Assembly: GCA_011389575.1 (NCBI GenBank)
Contig: JAABUB010000019.1
Coordinates: 1 to 47,736 of the forward strand
DNA from: Desulfotignum sp.
Lineage (GTDB): Bacteria; Desulfobacterota; Desulfobacteria; Desulfobacterales; Desulfobacteraceae
DNA: 47,736 bases
Direction: 5' to 3'
Below, piece after piece: positions 26,536-35,123 of the stretch (position 1 is its first letter; each line of letters starts with the position of its first letter). Under the pieces are notes generated by a model, which was not told the origin of the DNA, did not search any database, and was given only the letters and a program-made list of their open reading frames with translations. Made by a program: the position numbers and the translations under genes.

Positions 26536-28916
26536 TTATCAAACTGGCTGATATTACGTCTTTGTTCCAATTGTACAATGGAAGGGGTCAGAAAAATCAG
26601 CAGCTCATTTCTGTTGTCTTGTTTCTGGGTAGTACCAAAAAACATATTTCCCAGAATGGGAATTCCTGTCAGAAACGGCAGACCGTCTGTATTACGGTTT
26701 TTTGAGGTTTTGACGATGCCGCCTATGACCACGGTATCGTTATTGTTCACCAGCAGTTCGGTTTCAGTTTCATTGGTGGCCAGTGTCGGGGCACCTGAGG
26801 CCGTAATGCTGGAAATATCATTTTTGGTCAAGAAAACCCGCAGGGAAATACGCTTGTCCGGAGTCACGTGGGGGGTTACTTCCAGGAGCAGATCAACATC
26901 TTTAAATTGTACAGAAGAGCCGCCTGCATCATCCCGCTCCAGATAGGCGAATTCCACCCCTTGTTTGATTTTGGCTTTTTTGTTATCCAAAGTCAGTATA
27001 CGCGGCGAGGAAACAATCCGCACATCTCCCTGGGCTTCTGATGCTGCCAGTTTGGCGTTCAAGGCCATACTGGAGGAGCCGAACAGCCGGAAAAAAGAAA
27101 AATCTCCGCTAATGCCGGTACCGGAAGGGTTGTTCACCGACACATTTGTATCATTTACAAACCCTGAAGAAATTGCCGCATCATTGGTAAGTCCCCATCC
27201 TATTCCAATGCTTCGGGAAAATTCCTTGGTCACCTCCACTACTCTGGCCTCGATCATAATCTGGGGGGTGACAGTGTCAAGGCGAAAAATCATCTCCCTG
27301 ATCTGCTCTATTTTCTCTCTGGTATCAGTGACAATGATCATATTGGTACGCTGATCCACAGAAATACTACCTCTGTCCGGAGTCAGAATAGAAGAAACGT
27401 GGGGTTGAATATCTACCTGGGCATCGGAATAATTTATGGGAATATATTCAGTTACCAGTGGTTCCAGGCTTTTTTTCTGTTCCAGTGCCTGTTTTCTGGC
27501 AGAAATGGCATCCTGAAGATCCTGTTCCTCCTGTTTCAGTGTCTGGACAGTGGCAATACGTATCACATTTCCTTCCATTTTCTTACCCAGCCCGTTCATT
27601 TTCAGAACCAGATCAAGGACCTGATCCCAGGGGATGGGTTTTTCCAGAGTCATGGTAACTTTTCCCTGTACATCCTTATCTATCGCAAAATTCAAGCCAC
27701 TGACACTTCTGAGTATGCGAAAAACATTTTTTATATCTGTCTCATAAAAATCCAGCTTGATTTTTTCTCCGGTATATTTGGGTTGCTCCAGGCCTAAAAC
27801 AGTTTTCCAGTTTTCCACCAAAGCCAGGTCTGGTTGGGAAGGTTGCTCAACCAGTGCTGTAACTATCGGCTTTATACCCGATGCAGCATCGCCCTCCTCT
27901 GGCTGCTTTTTTTTATCTGTCTGAAGCATGCGTACAGGCTGTTCAGCTTTTTTAAACCGGGGCGGTTCAATACTGGCAGGATCAAACCGCAGCGATATCT
28001 GACGCTGATCCTGAACAACCCGAAACGGAACTTTTTCCCTGATCATGATTTCAATTTTCGCATCCGGGCTGTCATCTGTGCCCGGCCCTGGCAGTATCCG
28101 TTCGACAGCAGCCTTGAAATATTTGCTCAGCAGCGGCCGCTGGTGGTGTTCAGGTATCCTGGTATTGTACAGTTTTAAATACAGTGTGTTTTCGCTTTGC
28201 CATATGGTTTCATACTGAACCGGGTGACTGGTTTCAACCTGAATATCTGCGTGGCCGGATTCAGTTATGTTGAACCCGATATCGGTCATCACTGCTGGCT
28301 GGTGGGAAACAACCGGTTCTGATGCCATGGTTTCTTTCACAGCAGAGGTTTTTACAGATAGTTTTTGCGCTCCGGCATCTGCAGTTTTACCTGCCGAAGG
28401 TACTGCAACCTGTGAAAGCTGATCCGCTGCGGTTTGGTTCGTGTACAGGACCACCTGCAAATCGTTTCCATGTTCTTTCACTTCATAGGGAATATCCCGG
28501 TTAAGCAGAATTTCAACTTTGGCTGTTGTCTGTTTCTGGTCAGCATAAACCATGCGGATGGATTCCACAGGGTCTGCCACAGTCCCCGGGGACGTGAAAT
28601 CCGGATCAATTCCGGTTTCAGGCAGGTAAATGGCCACACCAAATGGAAAGTCCTGCTTTATGGAAGTATAGGCTAGTTTATCTTTGCCTTTAATACGAAT
28701 ACCCATGTGATTATCCAGGGATTCAACTTCAATGGCATGGATCTGGTTGTCAAAGGTTTGGGCCGACCTGACCCCGGGATCTTCCCGGGCACTTGTATCC
28801 ACTGGTTCAGGGGTTTCAGTTTTCAGGGAATTACATCCGGCCATCATTGCTGCAGCCAGTATCAGAATACTGGCCAGAACCCGATAATTGATCTTGTAAA
28901 ACTGAAAAAAAAACAT
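26532..28916 (-). CDS. pilQ: Type IV pilus secretin PilQ, predicted lipoprotein
   Basis: PilQ forms the outer-membrane ring through which the pilus passes. In order, the 794-residue protein has a signal sequence with lipobox MMAGC, an AMIN domain (~45-150), a Pro/Lys-rich linker, a second AMIN-like domain (~205-320), the short N domain (IKLDFYETDIKNVFRIL), a secretin N1 domain, and the C-terminal secretin domain ending in TPSIVQLEQRR. AMIN domains bind peptidoglycan. ATG at 28916 lies one base after the pilP stop, and the GGGGAAT of the pilP end acts as its ribosome site; an in-frame GTG at 28928 would lie inside pilP. The lipobox is unusual for a PilQ. Confidence 0.94.
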   Translation of the reverse strand: MFFFQFYKINYRVLASILILAAAMMAGCNSLKTETPEPVDTSAREDPGVRSAQTFDNQIHAIEVESLDNHMGIRIKGKDKLAYTSIKQDFPFGVAIYLPETGIDPDFTSPGTVADPVESIRMVYADQKQTTAKVEILLNRDIPYEVKEHGNDLQVVLYTNQTAADQLSQVAVPSAGKTADAGAQKLSVKTSAVKETMASEPVVSHQPAVMTDIGFNITESGHADIQVETSHPVQYETIWQSENTLYLKLYNTRIPEHHQRPLLSKYFKAAVERILPGPGTDDSPDAKIEIMIREKVPFRVVQDQRQISLRFDPASIEPPRFKKAEQPVRMLQTDKKKQPEEGDAASGIKPIVTALVEQPSQPDLALVENWKTVLGLEQPKYTGEKIKLDFYETDIKNVFRILRSVSGLNFAIDKDVQGKVTMTLEKPIPWDQVLDLVLKMNGLGKKMEGNVIRIATVQTLKQEEQDLQDAISARKQALEQKKSLEPLVTEYIPINYSDAQVDIQPHVSSILTPDRGSISVDQRTNMIIVTDTREKIEQIREMIFRLDTVTPQIMIEARVVEVTKEFSRSIGIGWGLTNDAAISSGFVNDTNVSVNNPSGTGISGDFSFFRLFGSSSMALNAKLAASEAQGDVRIVSSPRILTLDNKKAKIKQGVEFAYLERDDAGGSSVQFKDVDLLLEVTPHVTPDKRISLRVFLTKNDISSITASGAPTLATNETETELLVNNNDTVVIGGIVKTSKNRNTDGLPFLTGIPILGNMFFGTTQKQDNRNELLIFLTPSIVQLEQRRNISQFDN

Positions 28917-28917
28917 A

Positions 28918-29670
28918 TTATTCCCCACTGTCCTTTTTATGAATTTTTATTTCCCGGAGACGTTCAATCTGGTTGCCTTTGTAGTCTGTTACAATTTCCT
29001 TTACAACAATCGTATCAAAGGTGATGTCAATGACCCTTCCTTGATTTTTCCCCATGTAGGTCCCAATACCCACTTCATAACCTTTTCCGGTTGCTTCCTC
29101 AACCATGGCTATTTTTCGATCATCCATGATCACTACTGCAACCAGTTTTATCTGACTCAACTCCATTTTTTCAAGGGGAGTTAAAACCCGCTGGGGTTTA
29201 TCCGGCTTTTTGGTTTCCGGGGCAGGTATTTCTTTTTTTTCCTGAATTAAGGGCATAAACGGGTCTACCATGCTTTTGGCAACGTATTCATCAGTGTCAC
29301 TGCTTTCTAACACAAAATCGGTCTGGGTATTGTTTTGTTTTATCCCTGTTTCCGGTACCTGTTGTGCAGCTTTTTTGCGGTCATTTTGCTCTTTATTATC
29401 AGGTTCTGTGGATTTTTTTTCCTTACCTGGTTCTTCAAGATCTCTGGATGCTTCAGGCATAAGGTCCTTTTTTGCAGGCAAAGATGTGTCAGGCGATACC
29501 GCATTTTCAGGTTCTATAGATTTTTGCACCGGCTGCTGGGGTATGGTCCTGGAAACCACAGGGGAGGAAGGTTTTTTCGGTTTTTCCCCTGGTGGTTCCT
29601 TACACGCTGCTATCAGCAGCAAAAGCACCATACAGACAAGTAAAATTCCTTTTGTTTCCTGATTTTTCAT
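28918..29670 (-). CDS. pilP: Type IV pilus assembly lipoprotein PilP
   Basis: PilP is an inner-membrane lipoprotein that bridges the PilMNO alignment complex to PilQ. The 250-residue product has a lipobox (LLIAAC, Cys23), a long disordered Pro/Glu/Lys linker (~24-125), and a C-terminal beta domain with the family core VDPFMPLI, then LTPLEKMELSQIKLVAVV and GRVIDITFDTIVVKE. The linker is longer than in many homologues. It sits 11 bases after pilO and directly before pilQ. Confidence 0.92.
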   Translation of the reverse strand: MKNQETKGILLVCMVLLLLIAACKEPPGEKPKKPSSPVVSRTIPQQPVQKSIEPENAVSPDTSLPAKKDLMPEASRDLEEPGKEKKSTEPDNKEQNDRKKAAQQVPETGIKQNNTQTDFVLESSDTDEYVAKSMVDPFMPLIQEKKEIPAPETKKPDKPQRVLTPLEKMELSQIKLVAVVIMDDRKIAMVEEATGKGYEVGIGTYMGKNQGRVIDITFDTIVVKEIVTDYKGNQIERLREIKIHKKDSGE

Positions 29671-29681
29671 AATTTCTTAAA

Positions 29682-30341
29682 TCAGCCCTTCCTGCCTTTT
29701 TTTTTTTTTTTGTCTGGTTTTGACTCCTGGGTGTCCTCCACAAACATATAGGTCACAGCGTTGCAGCTCATATCTATTATACCTGAGAGGGTTTTGTTCT
29801 TTTTCATGGAGATTTTATTAATATTGACAATCCTGTTCAATCTGGACACCTGATAAAAGAAATCTGCCATCTGAAGATACGTGCCCTCAACTTTCATGGA
29901 CAAAGGGATTTCCATATAAAATTCTTTGTTGACGGCTGGATTCGGCTGAAAAAGCAAAAATGTAAGTCCTGCATCGCTGCCGGCAACAGATACTTCCGTC
30001 AAAAGGGTCGGCAGTTCTTTTTTATCAGGCAGTGCCCTGGTGGCAACATAAAACGCCTGTTCCACCTCCTGCATTTTTGTTTCCCATTTTTTCAGATCAC
30101 TGGCCTGCCGTTTAACCACTTGCAGTTTTCTGGACTGGGTTTCTAATATTTTTGTAACCTGCTGCAATTTTTTGTGTTCCGGCATAAAAATGAAATAATA
30201 ATAGGTACCCCCTATTACCGCAACAGTGAGAAGGCAGATAAGAAACCGTTGAAGCCGGCTCAATTTGCCCACACGTTCAAAACCTGCTGCAATCTGCTTT
30301 TTTATCTTATGTGTTCCACTGTTTTTTGTTTTTTCAGCCAT
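29682..30341 (-). CDS. pilO: Type IV pilus inner-membrane protein PilO
   Basis: PilO pairs with PilN in the inner-membrane alignment platform. The 219-residue protein has one membrane helix (FLICLLTVAVIGGTYYYFIF, ~34-53), a periplasmic coiled coil (~55-95) and a ferredoxin-like domain. The ATG overlaps the pilN stop. The C-terminus is a basic tail, KKKKKGRKG, encoded by 15 consecutive A bases on the coding strand (29711-29697). Confidence 0.92.
   Translation of the reverse strand: MAEKTKNSGTHKIKKQIAAGFERVGKLSRLQRFLICLLTVAVIGGTYYYFIFMPEHKKLQQVTKILETQSRKLQVVKRQASDLKKWETKMQEVEQAFYVATRALPDKKELPTLLTEVSVAGSDAGLTFLLFQPNPAVNKEFYMEIPLSMKVEGTYLQMADFFYQVSRLNRIVNINKISMKKNKTLSGIIDMSCNAVTYMFVEDTQESKPDKKKKKGRKG
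29697..29711 (-). repeat. 15-base poly-A tract near the end of pilO
   Basis: Fifteen T on the plus strand are AAA repeated five times (Lys x5) on the coding strand. In the correct frame only four residues follow before the stop. Gain of one A would add only a few different residues before a TAA; loss of one A would run the frame on into the pilP start region. Confidence 0.9.
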
Positions 30342-30916
30342 TAGTTACCCTTTGCAGAAGTTTCTGGGGCGGCAGACCGTTTCAAACATTTCAGTTCAAA
30401 CGCTTTCAAGCTGGTCCCTTCGTCAAATTTTTTGATTCTGGTTTGTTTGAGATCAATTTCCTGGAAAAGTGGTGAGGCTTCAAGACGTTTCATGAAATTT
30501 GCGATGGTGGGATTATCAAAAGCAATGCCGGTCAAGGTCACTGATGTTTCATCAGCATCCAGGGTTTCAATCCACATCTGCTCAGGTACCAGGCGTACCT
30601 GTAGATCCTCCAGCAGCATCAGCTGCTCATCTCTTTTCAGCTTGAGGGATGCTACTATTTTTAATTTGTCTTCAAGAATTTTGAGCCGTTTTTGGATTTC
30701 GGTAACCTTGTCAGCCCTTTCCTTGTAGATGGCAATTTGGGCATTTACACGATCAGTTTCATGCCGTTTTTCATCAATGGTTTTTTTTATCCCCAGCGTA
30801 TACCAGGTCAACCCGACCAAGAGCAAAAGTATGCTCAGAAAAAATATGGACACCTGCCGGCGGATATTCTCCCTTTTTCTGGCCAGCCTGAAAGGCAATA
30901 AATTTATGCGTATCAT
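30341..30916 (-). CDS. pilN: Type IV pilus assembly protein PilN
   Basis: A 191-residue bitopic inner-membrane protein. It starts with the conserved IRINLLPFR motif that binds PilM in the cytoplasm, then a membrane helix (~22-44), a periplasmic coiled coil and a ferredoxin-like domain resembling PilO. The ATG overlaps the pilM stop as ATGA and its stop overlaps the pilO start, showing tight coupling within pilMNOPQ. Confidence 0.94.
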   Translation of the reverse strand: MIRINLLPFRLARKRENIRRQVSIFFLSILLLLVGLTWYTLGIKKTIDEKRHETDRVNAQIAIYKERADKVTEIQKRLKILEDKLKIVASLKLKRDEQLMLLEDLQVRLVPEQMWIETLDADETSVTLTGIAFDNPTIANFMKRLEASPLFQEIDLKQTRIKKFDEGTSLKAFELKCLKRSAAPETSAKGN

Positions 30917-31971
30917 TTATCGTCCACCCGTCGCAGGGCAAGACCCAGTGCAATGGGAGCCTGGGGACTGACCCGGGATATGAATGCAGGAGAAAATTTT
31001 TTTCCATCCAGATGCAATCCTTCAAAAGGCGAAATGGTAACCACTTTTACGTCCAATTCTGATCCAAGATTATCCGCAAATCCCGGAACATAGGATCCTC
31101 CGCCACTCAAAACAACTTTGGTAACCCGGGTATCATTGGTGTTGGATTGAAACGTATTAACCACTTCACAAATTTCTGAACACCAGGTATTGGCAACTTC
31201 ATCTAAAATCATTGTCACAGCCTCCGGGTCAGGGGCCTTTTCCAACGGGCTCTGCATTATTTTTTCAGCCTCCTGGATATCTGTTTCAAACCGGGTGCAT
31301 ATTTGCTCGATAACCTGGTGGGTGCCGGAATCATTATCCCGCATCATCATGGAGGTATTTGCCTTGAGAATATTGAGTGATGTTTTTGATGCCCCCACAT
31401 CCAGTAAAAGGACAATATCTTCTGCACCTTGTCCGGCCAGTGTTTCATAAATATTTTGCAAAGCAAAGGTATCCACGTCAATAATTTTGGCATTCAGGCC
31501 TGCACTGGCAGTCAATTCCATGTATTCAGCCACAAGATCCTTTTTAACAGCCACCAGCAGTACATTCATCTGATCCGGAGCAAACCGGCTTTCCCCCAGA
31601 ATCTGATAATCGATATTGACATCCTCCATGTCATAGGGAATATATTGTTCTGCCTCTGCTGTTATCGTCTCTTGAAGATTTTTTTCCGGTACTTTGGCTG
31701 TATTTATGGTCTTGATTACCACAGAATGGCCCCCGGTTGAAATGGCAACATTTTTTTTTCGTATTTTCTGGGACCGGAACAAACTGCGGATGGTTTGGGC
31801 AACTTCTTCCATGTCCATGATCCGGCCTTCCACAATCGCTCCGGGTGTCAGTGGGGCCATACCGAATTTTTTGAGGGTTTTCTTTTTCTTGGATATCTGA
31901 AGCTCAGCGACCTTGATGAAGGAAGACCCGATATCTAGACCCACAAGATGATCTTTTTTACTAAATACCAT
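30913..31971 (-). CDS. pilM: Type IV pilus assembly ATPase-like protein PilM
   Basis: PilM is a cytoplasmic actin-like (FtsA-like) protein that binds the PilN N-terminus. The 352-residue product has the nucleotide-binding motifs LVGLDIGSSFIKVAEL near the start, LLLDVGASKTSLNIL in the middle and VVLSGGGSYVPGF near the end. AAGGATGAACGCCT precedes the ATG. It is the first gene of pilMNOPQ and is divergent from the histidine kinase gene. Confidence 0.95.
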   Translation of the reverse strand: MVFSKKDHLVGLDIGSSFIKVAELQISKKKKTLKKFGMAPLTPGAIVEGRIMDMEEVAQTIRSLFRSQKIRKKNVAISTGGHSVVIKTINTAKVPEKNLQETITAEAEQYIPYDMEDVNIDYQILGESRFAPDQMNVLLVAVKKDLVAEYMELTASAGLNAKIIDVDTFALQNIYETLAGQGAEDIVLLLDVGASKTSLNILKANTSMMMRDNDSGTHQVIEQICTRFETDIQEAEKIMQSPLEKAPDPEAVTMILDEVANTWCSEICEVVNTFQSNTNDTRVTKVVLSGGGSYVPGFADNLGSELDVKVVTISPFEGLHLDGKKFSPAFISRVSPQAPIALGLALRRVDDK

Positions 31972-32065
31972 AGGCGTTCATCCTTACCCCTTCAGATTTA
32001 TTATTGCGTGCAACGTTCAGGCAGCCTGCTTCATAATTTTTGGGTTGATAACCTGCACCAATATT

Positions 32066-32094
32066 ACTATAATCTGATACGATCTACTTGGAAA
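32066..32094 (-). promoter_or_regulatory. Candidate promoter for pilMNOPQ
   Basis: On the minus strand TTTCCA (32094-32089) is followed after 17 bases by TATAGT (32071-32066). Transcription would start near 32059, 88 bases before pilM. The leader contains a short perfect palindrome CAGGCAGCCTG (32018-32028). Confidence 0.38.
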
Positions 32095-32136
32095 GTCAAG
32101 TATTATCGTGTAGTTTCTACCTGAATAAACAAAATA

Positions 32137-32157
32137 TTTGGGTTTGTCAAACCCAAA
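32137..32157. promoter_or_regulatory. Perfect 21-base palindrome upstream of the histidine kinase gene
   Basis: TTTGGGTTTG, a central T, and CAAACCCAAA form a perfect dyad 43 bases before the GTG start of the kinase and about 65 bases behind the pilM promoter candidate. A one-base loop makes an RNA terminator unlikely and there is no T tract, so a protein-binding operator is the better guess. Confidence 0.5.
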
Positions 32158-32200
32158 AACAAAATAAACATGAAATTTATTACCCAAAATAAGGAAAATT

Positions 32201-33625
32201 GTGAAAAAAACCTTCCAAGAACAATCCAATACCCAGGGAGGCAGACCATTTATTCTGGTCAAGGCATTTACTTTCTCCAGCCTGATTGTCATGCTGGCCG
32301 CCACCATTATCATCGCGGCACTGAATGCCCACTGGGTCCGAAATCTTCTTTTGGAAAAAAGCAAAGAGTACAATTCTTTGCTTGTGGAAAATCTGAACCA
32401 CCAGATCTTCTTAAGATTCGCCGCCCCTGTCGCCTTTAAATACGGGGAGATTAAATTACGGGAACCAGAACAACACAGGCTTTTAGATGCAGTGATCACC
32501 TCCACTCTGCACAGTTTCCATGTAGAAATGGTCAATATCTACGGCACGGACAACATCATCGGTTACAGCTTTGATGACAGCCGGGTCGGTGAAGAAAATG
32601 CCGGCGGTGTTCTGTATGAAAAAGCCATGCAAAAACAAACCACATCCAAATTGATCCAGAAAGGCAGCTTTCTTGAACTGTTTTTCTGGTTTCCCCAGGA
32701 AACCAGAATTGTTACCTTTGCCCCCCTGGTACAGGAAATGCAGCTTTCCCGGTTGGAAGAAAAATCCGTCATAGGCGTCATAGAAATTGTCCGGGATATT
32801 TCTCATGATTACCAGGAGGTGTTCAAATTACAGGGACTTATTGTCGCTTCCTGTGCCGCAGTGATGGCAATTTTATTTCTGGTGCTGCGATTCGTTGTAA
32901 AGCACGGGGAAAAAATCATCGAAAAAAGGGCGGAAGAACGTCTCCGCCTGGAAGAAAAGCTGCGGCAGGCAGAACATTTGTCCGCCATCGGAGAAATGAC
33001 AGCCGGTGTTTCCCATGAAATCAGAAACCCCCTTGGTATCATCAAAAGCTCTGCCCAGCTGATGAAAAAGAAAATGGCCAAATTCAATACCGATTCCAAT
33101 ATACCGGATATCATCATAGAAGAATCCCGGAGACTGAATAATATCATTACGGATTTCCTGGATTTTGCCAAACCCAAGCACCCGGATCTGCGTCCCTGCA
33201 GTATTACGGATGTGGTTGAAAAAAATCTGTCCTTTCTTGAACCCCAGATTCAGGAACAGGATATTTCCATTATAAAGGCATATAACCCAAAAATACCCGA
33301 TATACAGGCAGATCAGGACATGCTTTACCAGGCTTTTTTAAATATACTGCTCAACAGTTTTCAGGCTGTGGGCAAAAATGGCACTGTGATCATTACCACC
33401 TGGTTTGATGCACAGCATGTGTATGTTTCCTTTGCAGATAATGGAAGCGGCATTGGTGAAGATGTGCAAAAAAAATTATGGACGCCTTTTTTTACCACCA
33501 AAGACACGGGTACCGGACTTGGGCTGGGCATTGTCAAAAATATAATAGAAGCCCATCACGGCAGCATCAGCATCTCCAATTCACAACCATCGGGTGCGGT
33601 TGTTGACATTGTTCTGCCGATTTAG
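32201..33625 (+). CDS. Membrane sensor histidine kinase beside the pil operon
   Basis: A 474-residue sensor kinase with a membrane helix at ~20-42, a periplasmic sensor region (~43-205), a second helix (~208-230), a coiled-coil linker, a HisKA box with His272 (VSHEIRNPLG) and a HATPase domain (NILLNSFQAVG, DNGSGIG, TGTGLGLGIVKN). The two-helix topology is like AtoS or ZraS and unlike the multi-pass PilS, so I do not call it pilS. The start is GTG, with AAGGA six bases before it. The response regulator starts 12 bases after its stop. Position beside pilMNOPQ suggests, but does not prove, control of pili. Confidence 0.9.
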   Translation: MKKTFQEQSNTQGGRPFILVKAFTFSSLIVMLAATIIIAALNAHWVRNLLLEKSKEYNSLLVENLNHQIFLRFAAPVAFKYGEIKLREPEQHRLLDAVITSTLHSFHVEMVNIYGTDNIIGYSFDDSRVGEENAGGVLYEKAMQKQTTSKLIQKGSFLELFFWFPQETRIVTFAPLVQEMQLSRLEEKSVIGVIEIVRDISHDYQEVFKLQGLIVASCAAVMAILFLVLRFVVKHGEKIIEKRAEERLRLEEKLRQAEHLSAIGEMTAGVSHEIRNPLGIIKSSAQLMKKKMAKFNTDSNIPDIIIEESRRLNNIITDFLDFAKPKHPDLRPCSITDVVEKNLSFLEPQIQEQDISIIKAYNPKIPDIQADQDMLYQAFLNILLNSFQAVGKNGTVIITTWFDAQHVYVSFADNGSGIGEDVQKKLWTPFFTTKDTGTGLGLGIVKNIIEAHHGSISISNSQPSGAVVDIVLPI

Positions 33626-33637
33626 GATATTACCACT

Positions 33638-35029
33638 ATGGAAACCATATTAATCGTTGATGATGAAAAACACTACCGGCTTGTTTTAAGTGAAGTCCTT
33701 CAGGAAGAAGGGTACGCCTCTTTCACCGCAGCCAGCGGCATGGAAGCCCTGGACCTGTTAAACTCCCAGGTCATTGATCTGGTTCTGACAGATGTTAAAA
33801 TGCCGGGGATGACCGGCATTGATCTTTTGGAAAAAATCAAGGAAATCACCCCAGAGCTGCCGGTCATCATCATGACGGCTTACGGCAGTGTGGAAAAAGC
33901 AGTGGAGGCAATGCACAAAGGGGCTTATACCTTTATTTTAAAACCCTTTGAAAATGAAACCCTGATTGCCCATATCGCCAAATCCATATCCATGTACCGG
34001 ATTGTCCAGGAAAATGCCCGCCTCAGGGATGCCCTCCAGACCCGGTATCATTTCGGCAATATCATCGGCAAAAGCAAGCCCATGCAGAAACTCTACGAAA
34101 TAATCCGAAAAGTAGCCCCCACCAATGCGTCTGTCCTTATAGAAGGAGAAAGCGGCACCGGCAAGGAACTGGTGGCCAGGTCGATTCATTACAACAGCCC
34201 CCGAAAGGAAAATCCTTTGGTGGCGGTCAATTGTGCCGCCTTTGCAGAATCATTGCTGGAAAGCGAATTGTTCGGCCATGAAAAAGGGGCATTCACCGGT
34301 GCGGCTGCCATGAAAAAAGGCCGGTTTGAACTGGCGGACAAAGGAACATTGTTTCTGGATGAAATCGGGGAACTGCCCATGCCCCTGCAGGTCAAACTGC
34401 TGCGTGTCCTGCAGGAAAAAACCATTGAACGCGTGGGGGGTACATCTCCCATTCCTGTTGACTTTCGTCTTATTGCAGCCACCAACAAAGTCCTTGAAGA
34501 TGAAATTGCAAAAAATAATTTCAGAGAGGATCTGTATTACCGTTTGAATGTTGTAAAGGCGGTGATTCCCCCTTTGCGGGAGCGTCAGGAAGACATCCCT
34601 TTGCTGATGAACCATTTTATCCAGAAATTTACCCGGGAATCAGGATCTGTCAGCCAAGTCAACGGCATCAGCAGGGACGCTGCACAGATCCTTTGTGACC
34701 ATCCCTGGCACGGCAATGTAAGAGAGCTGGAAAATGTTATTGAGCGGTGTGTAATTCTTGCCTCTCATGAGTTCATAACCCCTGTAGACCTGCCCCCTCA
34801 GATTCGGAAGACACCGGGCAGCACGCTTGATCTGGAGGGAATACCCGAAGGGGTAGGCCTGGCTGAAACCCTTGCAGCTGTTGAAAAACGCATGATCCAG
34901 CGGGCCATGCATATATCCGGGAATGTGCAGACAAAAGCCGCCCACATCCTGGGTATCGGCAAAAGCGGCCTGAATCAGAAATTAAAAAAATACAATCTGG
35001 ACAAAGAATTATCCGGACCCAGAAGTTAA
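33638..35029 (+). CDS. Sigma-54-dependent response regulator (NtrC/PilR family)
   Basis: A 463-residue activator partnered with the preceding kinase. It has a receiver domain with phospho-acceptor Asp52 (LTDVKMPG), an AAA+ domain with Walker A GESGTGKE, an intact sigma-54 loop GAFTGA at 217-222, Walker B FLDEIGE, and a C-terminal Fis-type helix-turn-helix (NVQTKAAHILGIGKSGLNQK). Unlike the NtrX-like protein at 8.6-10.0 kb it keeps every motif needed to activate sigma-54 promoters. A strong terminator follows about 35 bases after the stop. The target genes are unknown; pilus genes are a reasonable guess. Confidence 0.92.
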   Translation: METILIVDDEKHYRLVLSEVLQEEGYASFTAASGMEALDLLNSQVIDLVLTDVKMPGMTGIDLLEKIKEITPELPVIIMTAYGSVEKAVEAMHKGAYTFILKPFENETLIAHIAKSISMYRIVQENARLRDALQTRYHFGNIIGKSKPMQKLYEIIRKVAPTNASVLIEGESGTGKELVARSIHYNSPRKENPLVAVNCAAFAESLLESELFGHEKGAFTGAAAMKKGRFELADKGTLFLDEIGELPMPLQVKLLRVLQEKTIERVGGTSPIPVDFRLIAATNKVLEDEIAKNNFREDLYYRLNVVKAVIPPLRERQEDIPLLMNHFIQKFTRESGSVSQVNGISRDAAQILCDHPWHGNVRELENVIERCVILASHEFITPVDLPPQIRKTPGSTLDLEGIPEGVGLAETLAAVEKRMIQRAMHISGNVQTKAAHILGIGKSGLNQKLKKYNLDKELSGPRS

Positions 35030-35063
35030 CCACAGGCTAATTTTTTCATCTTTTTTTCCTTTT

Positions 35064-35098
35064 CTAAAAAAGGCTGCCTTGAAGGCAGCCTTTTTTAG
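35064..35098. terminator. Bidirectional rho-independent terminator
   Basis: A near-perfect inverted repeat, with arms CTAAAAAAGGCTGCC and GGCAGCCTTTTTTAG around a short loop TTGAA. The GC-rich stem is flanked by A and T runs, so it should end transcription from the response regulator on the plus strand and from the TPR gene on the minus strand. Confidence 0.93.
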
Positions 35099-35123
35099 TT
35101 GGTCATCACATCAGGGCCACAAT

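Noticed and set aside
32039-32058. Possible sigma-54 promoter (GGGTTGATAACCTGCA) upstream of the histidine kinase gene
   Set aside because: GG and GC have the right spacing, but the -24 element otherwise differs from TGGCAC, and it would leave a leader of more than 130 bases.
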